DNA from: Leptobrachium leishanense
Lineage: Eukaryota; Chordata; Amphibia; Anura; Megophryidae
DNA: 64,000 nucleotides
Reading direction: 5' to 3'
Assembly: GCA_009667805.1 (NCBI GenBank)
Contig: CM019069.1
Span: 91,299,204-91,363,203, forward strand
Shown here: positions 22,584-33,983 of the stretch, piece by piece
Layout of the letters: every line of letters begins with the position of its first letter
How positions within the stretch are numbered: position 1 is the first letter of the stretch
Program-made: the position numbers and the translations under genes
Notes under the pieces: generated by a model
Told to the model about the DNA's origin: nothing
Databases searched by the model: none
Seen by the model: the letters and a program-made list of their open reading frames with translations, nothing else

Positions 22584-23348
22584 GTGAGGCATGTAGCCTA
22601 CCTATTAACCCCTAAAATGCCAGTTATCAAGAGAGCCACTGCTGAGCCATTAATTGTTCCATTTATATTTTATTATTTATGATTTTGTATTTAAACTGAA
22701 TATGGTCATGTTGGTATCATGACCAGACTCTACCCTTTCCAATGACACCTAGAACGACCATGTATGGTGCATGGGGCCAGAGATACAGTGGTCCGAATAT
22801 GTGGGGCAAGCTGGATGCTGATCTCTGGTGGAGGGGCACATGGGGGGGGGCAAGGAATAACCTAGGGGGGAATTGCCCCCCTGGCCCCCTAGAGACACAT
22901 ATGATCACTACTGGGAACTATTTGTCCCCACTCTCACTCTGCTCACGGCTAGTAGAAGCAGCAGGTCGGGCCATTGTTCTCACCGCTGGATGAGAGGAGA
23001 GTATCGGGTTTTAGGGGCTCTAAATGATTCTGCAAAAGCAGATTCATTTAGCACCAGCTTTTAGGTGTCAGGAAAATTTTGTTGATCCCATCGGTGTGGT
23101 AATTAGTACTAGGACATTGTAATACCTAACTTATCTTAACGTTAATTATTGATTGCTCTCCCATGTTAGATATCGGATTAGCAAAGTACAGTAAACTTGC
23201 GCAAGTAAGAGCAATCACCAAAGCACTAACGGATCTTTCACGGGTTTAGCTTAAGGAATGTAATATGGGGGCATGCATTAAAGTCACTTATCCTAGTGTT
23301 AACCTCAACTCCTCTGAATGTTACAGTTAGCCTTCAGTATGTAATTTA
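22584..23348. other. Tandem-array end and unclassified repeats
   Basis: 22589-22660 is the last unit of the 70-bp array. At 22830-22890 there is a G-rich/C-rich pair (GGGGGGGCAAGG, GGGGGGAATTGCCCCCC). A hairpin CTAAATGATTCTGC / GCAGATTCATTTAG lies at 23019-23051 and resembles one at 39921-39953. No gene. Confidence 0.45.
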
Positions 23349-24660
23349 ACCCATTGCGCCCTATCACCTGGTGTGAGCTAAAACGCCATCGCTAACGGAA
23401 AAATCTAGTGCGAGTCGCTGAAAGGTAGCATCTGATGACCCACCAACAGATCACCTTGTCTGCAGCAGTCTGTGTACAAGGTCACCTAGCACACGCCAGG
23501 GGTGTGACTCAGTGCTGATGTGGTTGTGTATAGGATAGAACTGTTTTTTTCTAGTGCAGAGTGCCTGGACATACCTATCCTCTACCCTCATAAGCTTGTA
23601 TAAGTATGAATACATCCAGTAAATAGGTAGGCCCCACACCCCTGCATTATTAAAATCCTCCAAGGTGGCCATATCATCCATGTTTTGATGCAAACATATA
23701 TTCATTATTGGGCATTGCATAATAAATGCCACCCAAAGGCATGTAGAATCATTACAATGCATTTAATAGATCCAAATGGAAGGTCAGGTGAGCAACAAAT
23801 AATTTCCCTGCTGCTGCATATAAATAATACATGTTTCAGGGCAGGACTTATCCACGTGTCCCTTTAAACATGATCCACGCGGTCACCATAATAATCAACC
23901 ACTTACATACTATGAATAACCCGCAGCATAAAATGGCTAGAGTTAGCCAATATATTAGAATTAGGATATATGTGGATAAAGGATACATATATATCCTAAT
24001 AGAGCCTACTGCAACAGCAGCGACATTGCTGACCAGATCCATTGCTATGGTGTATGGGGCCAAGAGCACACCAGTGCCTCATTCCTTTCAATTGCCTGTT
24101 AATTGCCCGTTAATTTTGGGCAAGGACCTGCTTTTTGCGGTTTTTTACCACTTGGGTTGAGAAGTAGGTAAAATGTTGTGATTAGCATCCATCTAATAAT
24201 TATTGCAGGCACCAAGTGATCTGTCAGTTACAATATTTATTATTTATTTATTAGTATTATTTATTAAGTGCCAACACATTCCGGAGCGCTGTACAAGGTG
24301 TAATGGGTAAAGACAGGACAATTCTACAATACATATAGGAGACAGGTCAGTATTCCTGCCAGCAGATACATGAGGATATGAGGACCCTATTCCCGTGGGA
24401 ATTTACAATCTAGATGGTGAGGGGATTAGAAACAGGAGGGGGGATAGCGCAAGTGCTCTCTAGCGCTTCCCATGTTAAGTACAGGATGCGTTAAGTACAG
24501 TAAGCTCGCGTTATGAATCGCAAATTGCCACGCGCTAAGTGATTTTTCTCGTTTCTAGTGGGAGGCAAAAGATCTTTTGGTCAGGCGTTAGAGTCATTTT
24601 ACCTGGTGCTACCGCAAAAAACATGCCGACGCTAGGGTTAGCTCACACCAGGTGACAGCT
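23349..24660. mobile_element. Possible DNA transposon or foldback element
   Basis: A pair of inverted segments, ATCACCTGGTGTGAGCTAA at about 23362-23381 and TTAGCTCACACCAGGTGACA at about 24636-24655, bounds 1.3 kb. The interior carries the repeat at 24230-24430 and no transposase. I cannot see a target duplication, so the exact ends and class stay open. Confidence 0.4.
24230..24430 (-). repeat. LINE-like 3' terminal repeat
   Basis: The segment TTTATTAAGTGCCAACACATTCC, then GCGCTGTACAAGG, then GGACCCTATTCCCGTGGGAATTTACAATCTA shares its order of motifs with the LINE relic around 12110-13470 (CTGTACAATGGG.. GGACCCTGCTCGAGAGTTTACAATCTAAG). I read it as a 3' end of the same LINE group in minus orientation. 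Confidence 0.5.
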
Positions 24661-26220
24661 CTTATTAAACCTCAGATTGCTGTGCCAATGTTAGTAACAT
24701 CAGTAAGATGACGGCGCTCTGTGGGTCAGCATGACATGTCTCTGTATGAATTCTCTGAATCTACTGCTTTTACAAGTAAAAAAATCTAAAGGCATAGTTT
24801 TAGAGTTCTCATTTTAGTTCTGGCTAAATTATATGCTCAAAGAAATATTTAATTGCTAATTGTTTTCATTAAATGACCATATCATTTATGAGTCGTGAAA
24901 GCAAGATGTTCTTTTTCTTTATACTTCTAAAACAACTATGTTCTGTTTATGGCTTAAGGTCATTAGCCTAGGTTGTTTCTTTTCCTTTAGAACAATATTT
25001 TAAATGGTAACTCACTGTATCAGAAAGTATAATGAGGTGTGAAAATTAGTCGAAAAGCAATTCAATATTTAATGTTCTGTAAAAAAATCAGTTTTAATCC
25101 TTCTTCATTAAGCTGTTGGAATCATTTGTTTGACCTGAAGGAGCAGAATATTTAATTTTACCGCTAATTACATATTTAACCTTTTTCCTTAAGTCTTTAA
25201 CAAGACCTGCAGGTGGTTCACTGTTGTAGTGTTATAGAAAAATAATTCATTGATAATTTATTCTGAGCAAAGCAATAAAAATCTTTTGCTCTACTGATTT
25301 ATTATGTAGTCAAATCTTAGTTTGCTTAGAGATGAGAAAAACTGTAAAGCCAAAGTTTTACATAATCAAAATGCCAAATCTGTTCTTAATTATTTACAAA
25401 ATTGCTGCTGGAATTTCCATTAACAAAATTTACATCATCAACTGTGGTCATTGAAGATGCGAACTAGATAAGCACAGTAACTTATGAGTCGCAATGCTTA
25501 TGCATTGAGAAGCAGTTAATTGGCATCGTCCTGGGCCCTGTGTCTGGCATTTTCTAAAGCCCTAGAACAGCTATGGGCAGACTGTGTTTCAAAGAGTGAA
25601 TTTTAATAATTAAAAGCTAACCAAAAACTCTACATTAATGACAAACATTGACGCACACATTGTCTCTCAGAACATGGTCTCCCAAATCGATACCACTGAT
25701 GTCCAGTAATGAAACGCACACATTCCTAACCGTAACAATGTTGATGCAGCAACATAGCAACACATCTGCATCGCTTGTCAGTACAATGTTCTGACACTGG
25801 AAGCCCTGCTCCCAGACTGGATGCTGAGGTGAGAGGACCCACTGCAATAGGATATCCTTCCCAGTTACCTCTCCCCATGAATACCTAGCACTCCAATCCT
25901 GCAGAGGTCTGCACTTTACCTGCTTTTGTGCCTATAACCAAGAATTGTATCCCATTCTACCTTCGCTTCTTACCTGTCCTGCTCATTTTTGGATTCCATG
26001 GCTTCCTGAGCCTAACTCGCCTCCTGACTTCACTACCCATCTTTGGTATCTGACTGATCTCCTGACTGATGGCCCTGTCACTCTACTGGCTATGCCTCTT
26101 GCTTCTCCTGACACAGGACCCCAGCTTCACTCCTGACTACACCTACTGCTTGACCTCCTGGTTAATATGTAATAAGTAATATGAAATAATCATATGTAAC
26201 CAAATCTTCATCAATTATTC
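24661..26220. other. No recognisable gene; possible LTR-like segment
   Basis: 24661-25560 is AT-rich without features. 25640-26160 is GC-richer and pyrimidine-rich (CCTGACT repeated several times at 26020-26160), somewhat like LTR sequence, but I find no TG..CA ends with a duplication. Confidence 0.35.
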
Positions 26221-26500
26221 CTAAATTAGTTTTAAAAAATCTAAAAAAAAACACCTATTAAAGTGACTTGCCATGCTAGATTTCATTATATATATATTGA
26301 TAGAGGTTCTCACTGCAAAATAACCCTTCCTATGTGTTAGGCTGAATTTCCTTTCGTCCAGTCTAAATGGGTGACCTTGTGTCCTGTGTATAGTCCTATT
26401 AATGAATAGGTTTCCAGACAATGGTTTATAATGGCCCCGTATATATTAATATAAAGTTATCAGATCCATTCTAAGGTGCCCTTTTTGTTAAAAATTACTT
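26221..26500 (-). mobile_element. CR1-like LINE relic, part 1
   Basis: It matches 34240-34495 of the better preserved CR1 copy: the minus strand encodes RKGYFAVRT, DERKFSLTHR and a TRG-like HRTQGHPFRL segment. The upstream part of the same copy resumes at 28098, so the interval 26501-28097 was inserted into it or is otherwise intervening sequence. Stops and a gap show that it is dead. Confidence 0.75.
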
Positions 26501-26644
26501 TAACAAACATAATCAGTTTTCCTAATTATAATTACCATATCAGGGATTCCAATAAACCTTTGCAAGTTCCTTCTCAAATAAGAAAATATGAACAAAGGAT
26601 GCGCGCACGCTATAGCGGAGACATTAAAATCAACTACACACAAT

Positions 26645-27736
26645 CAGGGTAATTCAAAGAAATCCGAATTGCTTGAGAAAGGTAACCGAACGCTGAAAAT
26701 CAGCGTTTGGTTACCTTTCTTGGCCATTCGGCTATCCAGAGAGCAGGCAATTCGCCAAATCCTAGCAAATTGCCTGCACATACAGTGCCTGTTTGGTGCC
26801 TGTACGAGGGCAGTGAAATCCCTATGAAAAAGCACTGCTTCGGCTATTCAGAGAACCCAAACCAGCAGTGAAAGGTTCCCGAATTGCCCTGCCATTCTGT
26901 GGTTTCATGCGGCAGATTTATTCAGGAGAATCCCATAGGCTTCAATGTTAAAAATATTCCGAATTTAATTCAATATCTAATAAACCATTCATTATAAAAT
27001 TCTGCAGTAAAGAGTATCTTTATTTATTGATTTTTTAAGATATTTTAATTTTTTTTTTTTTTTTAGTTTTTTAATTATTGAAAATTCGAATTTTATTGCA
27101 TTTTTTGTTATAATATACAGACAGGACATGACGTATACATATAATAATGACATATTATGAATCTGCCGAGTCTGCCGGATAGAACGATATATAATATGTC
27201 TGGGTCATATATTAAAATATGGCTTCAAAACGCGGTTAAACATGATGGGCGAAAGCGGTAAAAATGACCTCAGCACAGAGGTGTGAAAAGCCTCAACAGC
27301 GAAAGGGTTAAGTTTACTTATTTTTTCTGTAACAGCCCTTTTTATTATCATTCATTGGACCTCATATGTAAGTTTCAGACATTTTCACTCAGTAGTTTCT
27401 TTGCAAACATTCATGCAAACTGTTTTGCTAATTTATTCACTTCACTCGTCTGCGGTGTCGGCTTTTTCCGGAGGCTTCACTGCGTGTGATCGGCTCCTGC
27501 TCGGCTTTTTCCGGTGTCTTCGGCGGGTTAATCCAGATGTTTTTGCGGGTTTCGGCATGCATTCGCTGGGTTTTTGCGGTGACTTTTTGTCGGGTTTGCG
27601 GCAGCTTTTCCCTGCACTTCGACGGCCCTGTGGTGCTTGCTGAATACACCGCAGGGTCGCCGAATCGGCCCGAATTGAAGAGAACGAAAAGTCACCAAAC
27701 ATGCGGTGACTTTTCGATTCTCTTTGAATAACCCTG
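26645..27736 (+). mobile_element. Complete family A non-autonomous DNA transposon
   Basis: The ends are CAGGGTAATTCAAAG (26645) and CTTTGAATAACCCTG (27736), with a 3-bp duplication AAT on both sides (26642-26644, 27737-27739). Just inside each end is a stem-loop: 26678-26720 (20-bp arms, one mismatch, AAA loop) and about 27687-27715. The shared module lies at about 26965-27025. The GC-rich right interior (27440-27660) is open on both strands but shows no protein motif. A 3-bp duplication fits PIF/Harbinger-type integration only loosely, so the superfamily is not settled. Confidence 0.8.
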
Positions 27737-28097
27737 AATGTATAGCTTTCATCATGTCTGAATATTCTTTGTTCAGACATCTATTTATTAGATTTCAAAC
27801 ACCCAATGAAATTGTTCCACATAGACAGGATTCCATTTTTGCCCCAATCAGTATACAGATATATTTCCATGTCAGAGTTTGGCCAGCACAGTTAACAAAG
27901 AGGCACCCATTACCATATATGGTTCAGAGATGTCTCTTTTTTCTGTCTTCCAAGTTTCGCGCACCTCTCCAACATTCCCAACAGGATCACGTGCCATGAA
28001 AGGGAGGAGGGGAAACAATAGCCCAATACATATCAACCACAGCACGCACTTGAATCACAATACATATATATTCATACAGGAAATTAAAAATATCTTT

Positions 28098-28425
28098 CAC
28101 TTTTCTAAACTAAACAGGTTTAAGCTTGTTAGCCTTTCCTCATAACTTAAATCTTCCATTCCCATATTAATTTAGCTGCCCATCTCTGCACTTTTTCTAG
28201 TTATATATATATAATTTTTTTTTGTAAATTCAGCATAGTCAAGGTGGGGTCTTACCATTGATTTACCATTATGTTTTCATCCCAAGAATGAATTCCCCTT
28301 TTAATGCATGGCAATATCTTGCTGGCCTTGGTGGCTGCTGTTTGACATTGGACAGTGTGGCTTAGTTTGAAGTCTATGACTTTCACCAAATCCTTCTCCT
28401 GCATAAATACTTGAGGGCCTATCAG
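28098..28425 (-). mobile_element. CR1-like LINE relic, part 2
   Basis: It parallels 34497-34820: TTTCTAAACTAAACAGGTTTA, GCTTGTTAGCC, CATCTCTGCACTTTTTC, CATGGCAATATCTTGCTGGCC. Compared with the 34-kb copy it joins directly onto 26221-26500 once the intervening 1.6 kb is removed. No open frame survives. Confidence 0.75.
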
Positions 28426-28500
28426 GCTCATTCAGCCTAAAGATCCTGGACTTCAAGGAACTTCATGGCGTCGCCAACCACTAAACAGTAAGTATGATCT

Positions 28501-29530
28501 TGTCACGGCTCACTGCAGGGGTAAAGGATTCGAGCCCAATATGCGGTTACTCAGATGAAGAGGCAGAAAGGGAAGGTTGTAATCCAGAACATAGGTTTAT
28601 TAAATAAACAAAAGTAAACCAGGAAGGGGAATCTGAATAACTAATAACAATAGATAGGAGGTGGATGGGCAGGATAAAATATACAGAGGACAAGATATAC
28701 TAAGCAGAAGGGGTAGACAGGACAGGACACTGAATAGCACAATAGGGCTAACAGAACAGATACTGGACGCTGAATAAAGAATAAACACAGGTGAACAGGA
28801 ACTGAACACTGAATAAAGAATAAAACACAAATCAGAGCTGACTGAGCAAAAAATGGAAAACAGATACAAAAGAACACACTTACTGGTACAGAGGGTGGAG
28901 GATCAAAAGACACAGAAGGCAAAAAGACAACATAAGATCAGGCGCGGTATCAGAAGGGTTAAGACTGGAGAGTGGTTAAATCAGGCTTAGGTCGGTGGCA
29001 GGCGGCTGGCATAGAAGTAGTCAGAGTCCAGAATCAAATGTCATACACGGGTTAATCAATAGATAGGATGATGGGAGTTGCAAAGGGATCCAGAAAATGG
29101 GGAATGCAAGGAATGTCCAGGAAGGAGGGTAGCAGAGATAAGGGAGTCCTCAGGATACCAGACAGAGGGGTTCTCAGGATACCAGACAGAGGGGTTCTCA
29201 GGATACCAGACAGAGGGGTTCTCAGGATACCAGACAGAGGGGTTCTTAGGGTGCCAGCTGAGCCTCAGGCAGGTCAGTGCATAGCACACAGGTCAGGCTT
29301 GCAATGAGTCGTTCTATGGTTAGAATAAACGATGCAGAAGCTCTGATTCAGAGGTGAGGCTGGATTAAATTGGCAATGCAGGCCCAGCCCACACCTGAGG
29401 CTGGAGAAGTGAAGGAAAATCAGGAACAGATCCCTGAGTACTTGGACACCAGTCCAGGCAATGGCAAAATCAGGACTGGAATTGCACTTAATTTGCCTTT
29501 TTTACCGTGTCTGCGGCGCGAATCGTGACA
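28501..29530 (-). repeat. 3' LTR of gag-only element 1
   Basis: This LTR is 1030 bp, with about four to five copies of a 24-bp unit at about 29140-29256. Outside the minisatellite it is nearly identical to 31047-32825. On the minus strand GTTTATTTAATAAACC near 28600 supplies an AATAAA signal. Confidence 0.9.
29140..29256 (+). repeat. 24-bp minisatellite, short allele
   Basis: About 4.6 units of the 24-bp repeat (core TCAGGATACCAGACAGAGG). All units are of the ATACCAGACAG type, which in the other LTR is seen only at the 3'-most end of the array. Confidence 0.9.
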
Positions 29531-30022
29531 GTACCCCCGTCTCAAAGACGCCCTCTGGGCGTATAAAGCCCTCTCAAAGACCTCCAGATCCTCGAGTCGT
29601 ACCAAAGTTCCATTAGAGGACCAGACTAACTCTGGTGACACAGGGTCAGCAGTCACTGCAAACATAGTGCCATTGATCGTTGTCCCCTTCACAGGTGGCA
29701 CATGGGTGTTTGGGACTGGTTGGCTCTCGGAGTCGGATGAGGAAAAGCTGAGAGGGAGAAAGTCATTGATGGGGTCACGATAAGGAACATATCCACTTGG
29801 ATAGGTTGCCGTGACAACAGATGGCTCAGAGTATAGGGTCCCCAGGTTGTTAGATCTTTGACGAGGTGGCCAGTTGCGGCGCCGTGCGGTTTCCTTTGGT
29901 CTTTCATTCTCAGAATCAGTAGTCTCCCAATCAACGTTGGAGTCCACGTGAGTGATTGCGGATGTCCCACGAGTGGCAACAGTGGACAATGGGCCTTCCA
30001 CGGAGCCGGTAAGAAGGAGCAC
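29420..30022 (-). pseudogene. C-terminal part of the gag-like protein, element 1
   Basis: 200 codons in a frame different from the upstream 30067-31044 frame. The sequence is Ser/Thr/Pro-rich with an acidic SSSDSESQP stretch, then a segment ending with RRGYC and RRRHGKKGK. A similar ending (GGGYC, RHRGKK) closes the corresponding frame of element 2, in both cases running over the polypurine tract into the LTR. I infer that both frames were once a single protein. Function is unknown; it occupies the place where protease would start in a complete element. Confidence 0.6.
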
Positions 30023-30066
30023 CTCCCTTGAGGACAGTGGGGTAGGTACACCAGAGTCAATTGTGG

Positions 30067-31044
30067 TTACAAGAGGTGCGGTTTCTTGGGACTCTGCACT
30101 CCTTGCTGCAGAGATACTTGGTTGTGCCGGGGTCCACTCGCGGCTTGGGCAAGGGTACTCACTTGCTGTTGCAAGGTGGCGATGGTTTTGGCAGCTGAGG
30201 ACGATTCTGTAGACTGAGTCACATGGTTGTCGGTTAGCACCGTGACCTCCCTGGTGGGTGGTACTTCTGCTTTGGCAGGGGGCACCTCAAGGTCTCCTCG
30301 CTCAACCCCCTGGGTTTCTGTGAGGGGAGCTGGGTCAAAGGTGTCCTGATCAGCAGTGACAGCGAGACCCAGAGAACCCTGAGGGCCACAGTTGGCACTA
30401 CCAGCAGTGTAGTTAGGCACCAGGTCCACGGTGGTGGGACAGATTGACATGATGTCCATGGGTTCTGTAGGACTTCCCTCCATAACTCTGGAGGACTCAG
30501 GTTCTGTAATGGAGGCCGGTACGGTTTCTCCAGAAGGGACACGTTCCTCCTCCATGGGTTCAGCGTTTTCAGAAGGTCCATAATCAGACTCAGACATATG
30601 GGGTGTCACATTAGGAGGTACTGCTGCCAGTATAGGTTGGGGTACCGGTTGTGGTATGGCAGCTGATGGGGTTGACGACTGGGGTGCAGGAACAGTTCTG
30701 TGAAGGGGAGCAAACCTTGATTCGGAAGCAGTCTTAGCAACGGGTGTTCTTTGGGGTGCTGACTTTTTTGGGGGTCTCACAGGGCAAACTGGCAAGAAAT
30801 GCCCTTCTTGTCCACAGTAAATGCAGAGGTTGGCAGCGAAGCGCCGGTTGCGCTCCTCTGTGGATAATGGACCAGGTATTCTTCGTCTTGCAGGGAAGCA
30901 CCTTTTAGGAGTGGGATTCCCAATGCTCAAAAGCATGCTGCTCAGAAAGTCTGCCAGGTGCATGATGATTTCTTGGATGGCTGTTTGGAGCAGCTCCTTA
31001 ATGGCCTGAGTAACCACGGGCTCGAGGGTTAATGGCTTCTGCAT
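30067..31044 (-). pseudogene. Gag-like zinc-knuckle protein, element 1
   Basis: The start codon (31042-31044) lies 2 nt inside the internal region, directly after the 5' LTR. About 70 residues of helical sequence ([19 protein letters not shown]) are followed by a basic stretch and one CCHC knuckle, [14 protein letters not shown] (C-x2-C-x4-H-x4-C), near residue 83. The rest is Pro/Ser/Glu-rich. A capsid domain, normally about 200 residues before the knuckle in Ty3-type gag, is missing. The protein could bind element RNA through the knuckle. The frame ends at 30067 and the sequence continues out of frame at 30022, so this copy is probably frameshifted. Confidence 0.75.
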
Positions 31045-31046
31045 AC

Positions 31047-32825
31047 TGTCACGGCTCACTGCAGGGGTAAAGGATTCGAGCCCAATATGCGGTTACTCAG
31101 ATGAAGAGGCAGAAAGGGAAGGTTGTAATCCAGAACATAGGTTTATTAAAATAAACAAAAGTAAACCAGGAAGGGGAATCTGAATAACTAATAACAATAG
31201 ATAGGAGCTGGATGGGCAGGATAAAATATACAGAGGACAAGATATACTAAGCAGAAGGGGTAGACAGGACAGGACACTGAATAGCACAATAGGGCTAACA
31301 GAACAGATACTGGACGCTGAATAAAGAATAAACACAGGTGAACAGGAACTGAACACTGAATAAAGAATAAAAACACAAATCAGAGCTGACTGAGCAAAAA
31401 ATGGAAAACAGATACAAAAGAACACACTTACTGGTACAGAGGGTGGAGGATCAAAAGACACAGACGGCAAAAAGACAATATAAGATCAGGCGCGGTATCA
31501 GAAGGGTTAAGACTGGAGAGTGGTTAAATCAGGCTTAGGTCGGTGGCAGGCGGCTGGCATAGAAGTAGTCAGAGTCCAGAATCCAATGTCATACACGGGT
31601 TAATCAATAGATAGGATGATGGGAGTTGCAAAGGGATCCAGAGAATGGGGAATGCAAGGAATGTCCAGGAAGGAGGGTAGCAGAGATAAGGGAGTCCTCC
31701 GGATATCAGATGGAGGGGTTCTCAGGATATCAGATGGAGGGGTTCTCAGGATATCAGATGGAGGGGTTCTCAGGATATCAGATGGAGGGGTTCTCAGGAT
31801 ATCAGATGGAGGGGTTCTCAGGATATCAGATGGAGGGGTTCTCAGGATATCAGATGGAGGGGTTCTCAGGATATCAGATGGAGGGGTTCTCAGGATATCA
31901 GATGGAGGGGTTCTCAGGATATCAGATGGAGGGGTTCTCAGGATATCAGATGGAGGGGTTCTCAGGATATCAGATGGAGGGGTTCTCAGGATATCAGATG
32001 GAGGGGGTTCTCAGGATATCAGATGGAGGGGGTTCTCAGGATATCAGATGGAGGGGGTTCTCAGGATATCAGATGGAGGGGGTTCTCAGGATATCAGATG
32101 GAGGGGTTCTCAGGATATCAGATGGAGGGGTTCTCAGGATACCAGATGGAGGGGTTCTCAGGATACCAGATGGAGGGGTTCTCAGGATATCAGATGGAGG
32201 GGTTCTCAGGATACAGATGGAGGGGTTCTCAGGATACCAGATGGAGGGGTTCTCAGGATACCAGATGGAGGGGTTCTCAGGATACCAGATGGAGGGGTTC
32301 TCAGGATACCAGATGGAGGGGTTCTCAGGATACCAGATGGAGGGGTTCTCAGGATACCAGATGGAGGGGTTCTCAGGATACCAGATGGAGGGGTTCTCAG
32401 GATACCAGATGGAGGGGTTCTCAGGATACCAGATGGAGGGGTTCTCAGGATACCAGACGGAGGGGTTCTCAGGATACCAGACAGAGGGGTTCTCAGGATA
32501 CCAGACAGAGGGGTTCTCAGGATACCAGACGGAGGGGTTCTCAGGGTGCCAGCTGAGCATCAGGCAGGTCAGTGCATAGCACACAGGTCAGGCTTGCAAT
32601 GAGTCGTTCTATGGTTAGAATAAACGATGCAGAAGCTCTGATTCAGAGGTGAGGCTGGATTAAATTGGCAATGCAGGCCCAGCCCACACCTGAGGCTGGA
32701 GAAGTGAAGGAAAATCAGGAACAGATCCCTGAGTACTTGGACACCAGTCCAGGCAATGGCAAAATCAGGACTGGAATTGCACTTCATTTGCCTTTTTTAC
32801 CGCGTCTGCGGCGCGAATCGTGACA
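31047..32825 (-). repeat. 5' LTR of gag-only element 1, with expanded minisatellite
   Basis: This LTR is 1779 bp. It is 749 bp longer than its partner, almost exactly 31 repeat units of 24 bp plus a few single-base insertions, so the length difference is explained by the minisatellite at about 31690-32545. Confidence 0.9.
31690..32545 (+). repeat. 24-bp minisatellite, about 35 units
   Basis: The unit is GGGGTTCTCAGGATATCAGATGGA, with three subtypes in blocks: ATATCAGATGG units first, then five units with an extra G (about 31994-32110), a mixed zone with one unit lacking a C (about 32213), a run of ATACCAGATGG units, and ATACCAGACAG/ACGG units last. Because 24 is a multiple of 3 and the unit lacks stops, long frames run through in several phases; they are artefacts. 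Confidence 0.95.
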
Positions 32826-32830
32826 AATCT

Positions 32831-33983
32831 ATAGTGGGGTTTATATTTAATTCAGTTTTAGGGTGTTTGCTTATATATGTCATTTCTAGGTAAATTAATA
32901 GAACTGACATATTTTCTAATGTACGACCTAAACTTAATACTCAAATTTGTAGGTATTATTTCTTGTTTAATGATTTCTTTTATGTCTGTGTAAAACACAA
33001 TTATTTTTTTTCTTAATGTATGTCCATTACACAGCTTGTTAATTGCAATATGTTGCATACATTTTCTTCTTTTGTATGTAAAAGCAAACTCGATTTAGCT
33101 ATTCTTGCAGTAAGGTTGCAAGAATCACAAATGGTGAGGATGATAAAGTGTTACCCAGTTGATAGTCATCAAGGGCAAAGAGATGTTCAACTGGCTTGCA
33201 TAGGAGTTTTAATCTATCATTATAAATAATTGTAGTAATAATGTGGAATATGTATGAAAATGCAAACTGAAAAGGAAAACTGAAACAGCCCACTGTCGGG
33301 TAGTATCTTTTATATGACAAACATCAAACACTAAAGGGTTTATTCGCAATGCACTGAAATGTCAGTAAAATTACAATGCACTTCGGAGATTCCATTTTGC
33401 TGACATTTTGGTGAATCCACTATTCACTGAATAGTCACGGTAGTGCGCTGAAGATAGAGTCGCCGAAGCCCCATGAAAAGTTGGAGAACATCGCCGTAGA
33501 GCACCGAAGAGAGCCGAACTGCAAACCCCCCCAAAAAGGTAAATCTCCTATTCTCCTAATAGGTGTTTAAACCAATAAAAATGTATTAAAATGTGTCTAA
33601 ATAATAAAAGGTCCTTTGAAAAGTAAAGTCTGTTACAGAAAAAAAAGGCCTTTTGAAAACAATTGGGAAAAATAATTTTCGTCTAAAAAATACAAAAAAA
33701 GTGTTCTAAAAATTAGGGCATTTCCCTGGAATTTCGGTAAAGTTTGGTGTTATGTGAATAGAAGACAGTATATTCTTCTGTGGGGCAATTTCAGTGCCTC
33801 TGACCGCTGCCGAATTGCAGTGAACTGCACCGTATTTTGCTATCAATTCGCATGTATTTGGTAAAATGATCTATTGTCCTGATATTACACCGAACAGTGA
33901 ATTTCACTGTTAGGTACAATTTCAGGCCAATTCAGAAGGTAGTGTTTAATAAGTGTCAAAAGTCAAACCTGACAAAGTTGTTA
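32831..33983. other. AT-rich DNA with a possible MITE
   Basis: 32831-33330 has no feature. 33330-33960 begins with CACTAAAGGGTTTATTC and has CACCGAA/CGCCGAA motifs and an inverted pair near both ends (ACTGAAATGTCAG, ACCGAACAGTGAATTTCACTG). It resembles the 9796-10845 family in style, but I cannot align its ends. Confidence 0.4.

Larger units (their letters stand above)
28501..32825 (-). mobile_element. Gag-only LTR retrotransposon 1
   Basis: Two LTRs (28501-29530 and 31047-32825) start TGTCACGG and end CGTGACA, flanking a 1516-bp interior. The flanking bases GATCT (28496-28500) and AATCT (32826-32830) are a probable 5-bp target duplication with one change. The poly(A)-type signal and the coding strand put the element on the minus strand. 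Next to the low-coordinate LTR a minus-strand GACGGGGGTAC is a plausible polypurine tract. The interior encodes only a zinc-knuckle protein; protease, RT, RNase H and integrase are absent, so the element must rely on enzymes from elsewhere. It is strikingly parallel to the element at 40103-43123. Confidence 0.9.

Noticed and set aside
31616..32602. Frames of 317-328 codons of VLRISDGG-type repeats
   Set aside because: They arise from a 24-bp minisatellite without stops; several frames on both strands are open, and the partner LTR lacks most of the array.
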